Positions 60,673 to 64,000 of a stretch of 64,000 bases of DNA are shown piece by piece. The notes under the pieces are model-generated. The model saw only the letters and a program-made list of their open reading frames with translations. It was not told the origin of the DNA and did no database searches. Source of the DNA: Sinotaia quadrata (taxonomy: Eukaryota > Mollusca > Gastropoda > Architaenioglossa > Viviparidae); assembly GCA_028829895.1 (NCBI GenBank), contig CM054179.1, forward strand, positions 37,075,117 to 37,139,116, in the 5' to 3' direction. The translations under genes were made by a program, and so were the position numbers. Numbering within the stretch: position 1 is the stretch's first letter; every line of letters begins with the position of its first letter.

Positions 60673-60737
60673 TGTGTTTGTGTGTGTGTGTATGTGTGTG
60701 TTTGTGTGTGTGTTTGTTTGTGTGTGTGAGTGTGTGT

Positions 60738-60799
<62 letters not shown>
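60673..60799. repeat. (GT)n microsatellite
   Basis: About 125 bp, interrupted on the left (TTTG, TATG, GAGT), pure on the right. Confidence 0.98.
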
Positions 60800-60800
<1 letters not shown>

Positions 60801-61438
60801 GTCTTTTGCATGATTCAGTGACTTATAAAATTACTGCGAGTATATAATGTAGTTCATTATCGCAGAACGTCTCAGTTAATAATTAGAAGCTACGACAAAG
60901 AGCGAAGTTAACGATTGTATTAAAATGCTGACTTAGGTATTTTGTACTTCACAAAGAGTACTAACGAGTATATCTTTATTATGACAGTATATTTCAACTA
61001 ATATAAATCTACTGATAGTATTAGACCTGTCTGAATAATCAGTAACATTTGTTGCGGTAATACATTTGCTTACCTATCTGTTTGTGTTTCTTTTGTGCCA
61101 GTATTTGTCTTATATGTCTGTATGTATGATGTTTGTGTATGTGGCATATGTTCTTGAGTGTCTGCATGCTTGTGGGGTGCGTGAAAGACTGTGAATGCGA
61201 TGTGCGAGCGAAACGTCGGAGTCATATGGTGGATAGCGACCATCCCTGTGGTCAGAACCATGGCACGAGCATATTTATGACTGACCAGGCTCTTTCACCA
61301 TTGTTCTTGTGTCACACCATATCTCGAGATGTCACATCTTGTCTCGTGAAGGGTTCCAAGCGTAGGACAGATTAGACTTTACCGTCCTGCGGTACAACGT
61401 GATGAATTTCAGCGGCCTGTTGCAGCAAGCATCCAACA

Positions 61439-61440
<2 letters not shown>
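60800..61440. other. Unique DNA
   Basis: About 61150-61400 has moderate GC. No gene recognised. Confidence 0.5.

Positions 61441-61526
<86 letters not shown>
61441..61526. repeat. (CT)n microsatellite
   Basis: About 86 bp pure CT. Confidence 0.98.
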
Positions 61527-61529
<3 letters not shown>

Positions 61530-62879
61530 CATGTTTTTATTATAGTGACCACAGCTTTTGGCACCTGTATGCTCTGCTGCAGTAGTCGCGTCATCTATAT
61601 TGTGCGCAACATTTCAAGCACATCAAAGAAAGCTATATTTACCCGTGACAGCAGCTTGCTGGCTTGATTAACAAACGTCCGACTAAAACGATCCTATATA
61701 AAGAAAACAAATTAAACGAAGCAAAAATCGTTTATTTTCTTGAAAAAATTTCACGATGAGTGCTTTTGATCGGGAAGTAATTTATTGTAAATATCCGGTT
61801 TCAAAAAACAACCGTCACCAAGTCCCACGTATCCCAGCATTGCAGGTGACCGACAAGAGAAAATATTTATGATGGAGACGCAACATCAAACAGGATGTTA
61901 ATTTCAATAGCGGTAAGGCGTATTCAGATTATAGTTTCACACAATTTTCTAGTGTAGCCGGTCAAAATAAATAATCGTAAGCCAATTCATTTTAAACCGA
62001 ACGCACATATTTTAAGCAGTAAACATTAAATCACACGTAAACGCATTTGATAAAAATCTATAATATATTTATTCATGTAAGAAAATTAAAATTATGTCTT
62101 TCTTTCTCGATCTCTAAACGTTTCGTATTTCACTGGCACAACCAGTTTATTCAATCATATATATATATCTGTACGTAATTAATTTCAAAATGTATACATA
62201 TGTTGGCACAAATTGCATCTTGTGAATAAGTATGAAGAAACAAACCATAGATGCGTTTACTTTTAAACAAGCAGTGAATTCCTGGGAAAGTAACTTAATT
62301 AACATTTTTAACACACTTTTTTTGGGGAATATATTGATGACCTAGTTAACATCTCGTCGCCCACATCTTCTCTCGATATATATGAAGTCTTTGTTCGTTA
62401 GACTATAAATAGAAAATAAACATTGGCACGTGATTAAAACAGATCTCATTAAAATTTTATAATTATATGTCAATAAGCATAAAGAAAGAGAGAAATTAAT
62501 AAACTCACATATGTGTAAATGTTAATTTATTCACGCTTGGAGTCAAGCTGATCAGTATTATCGCATCTAATGTAAATCCAGTTGGAACTAAGTGAATACA
62601 ATATAGCATTATCATATCTATAACTATTATTGCTACTTCTATTACTGATGCCTCCACAATTAGTAATATAACAATTTTTATCATTACTATCTTTCTCAGT
62701 ACTGTCATAGTCCATCACTTTTGAACACTTGCTAATAACGCGTCAGCTATCACTTGTTTCGAATGTCCGATGAATTCGTTTTCGGCTAATGAACGTAGTA
62801 TGGATTTGTAGGGAAATCATTAAAAGTTGTGTATTCTTCCATTAGTTCATTCCTATCATCACCTAACGGCATGTTTCTC
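61527..62879. other. Unique AT-rich DNA
   Basis: No coding homology or RNA gene recognised. Confidence 0.5.
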
Positions 62880-63020
62880 TGTCAGGACTGCTATATGACA
62901 CAACATTTGCCAGGACTGATAAGTGACACAAATTCTCTGTCAGGGCTGCTAAGTAACACATTTTATGTCAGGACTGCTAAGTGACACAAACTCTCTGTTA
63001 GGACTGCTAAGTGACACAAA
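62880..63020. repeat. Degenerate minisatellite, ~30-bp unit, ~5 copies
   Basis: TGTCAGGACTGCTAAGTGAC then ACAAACTCTC. Confidence 0.9.
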
Positions 63021-63304
63021 CACTGTCACGACTTGTAAGTGACATATACTCGTTCTGGAAACTATATGTTTATGGGGAAAAGAGTAGTATACACTGTCAC
63101 GACTTGTAAGTGACATATACTCGTTCTGGAAACTATATGTTTATGGGGAAAAGAGTAGTATACACTGTCACGACTTGTAAGTGACATATACTTGTTCTGG
63201 AAACTATATGTTTATGGGGAAAAGAGTAGTATACACTGTCACGACTTGTAAGTGACATATACTCGTTCTGGAAACTATATGTTTATGGGGAAAAGAGTAG
63301 TATG
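63021..63304. repeat. Minisatellite, 71-bp unit, 4 near-identical copies
   Basis: CACTGTCACGACTTGTAAGT at 63021, 63092, 63163 and 63234. The opening CACTGTCACGACT resembles the neighbouring 30-bp unit, so the long unit probably grew out of that array. Confidence 0.97.
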
Positions 63305-63772
63305 TCGTGGGGCATGGGGGAGGGGAGGTAACTGACGGAATGGTTAGGATACCTGTACAACTCTCCAATCCGATTCCTGAAAGCTCGATCAGCACTGCAT
63401 AAAGTTGTACTTACATCTACAGTTCATATTGCAGAAAACGAAATCTAATACTTTAATTATGCATAATTTAACTCCTGTCACAGTACAATACGTGTACTTG
63501 ATCAATATTATGATCGACTATTACTATTAAATAAAACTCTCCACTTGTGAAATGAATACACCGTAAGTGAGAGAACATCAAGGGTATAGACTGAATGGGG
63601 AAAAAAATATTATTTGTATTTGCATTCTCGGCCCTCTTTATGTTGATTTACTAGCTTACAGAATAGCGAGACGTTTATTTACAATCGAGGGCAACAATGA
63701 CTTACAGCTGATTGCTAATGTTGTTTAACTCCCAATAAGATATTAAATCCACACATCGCAACCTATGTACAA

Positions 63773-63776
<4 letters not shown>
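63305..63776. other. Unique DNA
   Basis: Nothing recognised. Confidence 0.5.

Positions 63777-63834
<58 letters not shown>
63777..63834. repeat. (CA)n microsatellite
   Basis: About 58 bp of CA with one CAAA interruption. Confidence 0.98.
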
Positions 63835-63839
<5 letters not shown>

Positions 63840-64000
63840 TGCGCAATGACACCTACAGAAATTGCACAAATATGTCTGTTTAATAAATAATTATAGTAAA
63901 TAAGAACGGCTTCGCCATTAATACGTACATTACAGTGTTCTATTCGAAATACGATTGTGCGATAAATGTTGTTTTCAAACGTGAAACATGACAAGGAAAG
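63835..64000. other. Unique DNA to window end
   Basis: Nothing recognised. Confidence 0.5.

Overview
The window is animal nuclear DNA. It is AT-rich, almost gene-free and packed with microsatellites and minisatellites. The only convincing host gene is the terminal homeobox exon of an Antennapedia-class Hox gene on the minus strand (about 7194-7477). Its homeodomain is intact, its helix 3 is canonical, and it is followed by a 29-residue tail. The residues around it fit the Hox4/Hox5 part of the family; I favour Hox5 (Sex combs reduced) of a lophotrochozoan, probably a mollusc. A Hox gene embedded in huge repeat-rich non-coding DNA suggests a cephalopod with an expanded Hox region, but that species guess is inference.

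Layout. 1-7193 lies 3' of the Hox gene: unique AT-rich DNA, small tandem arrays and candidate polyA signals. 7194-7477 is the homeobox exon, with a clear splice acceptor at 7478-7479. From 7480 to 64000 I found no upstream exon with a YPWM-type hexapeptide. If the gene is normally organised, the rest of the window is one intron of more than 56 kb, or intron plus 5' intergenic DNA with an exon I could not recognise.

That 56 kb holds: (a) more than 50 unrelated minisatellites with units of about 16-108 bp, together with the microsatellites roughly a quarter of the window by a hand sum; (b) CA, CT, GATA and TATAA microsatellites, some very long; (c) decayed transposable elements: a non-LTR retrotransposon of the restriction-like-endonuclease type on the minus strand (39.83-42.3 kb), a second LINE reverse-transcriptase fragment on the plus strand (44.05-44.6 kb), and the 3' part of a hAT transposon related to GTF2IRD2-type transposases (23.46-24.17 kb); (d) an unidentified dispersed repeat in two diverged copies (about 28.98-30.49 and 52.12-53.40 kb), one set between two GATA arrays; (e) a 32-bp perfect inverted repeat with an 8-base loop at 45158-45229.

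No rRNA, tRNA, CRISPR array or prokaryotic operon is present. Most open frames outside the Hox exon and the LINE endonuclease remnant are short and chance-like, or arise from tandem repeats whose unit length is divisible by three. The items most worth following up are the Hox exon with its missing 5' partner, the perfect hairpin, the two LINE copies that share a trinucleotide-repeat junction, and the higher-order structure in several minisatellites.
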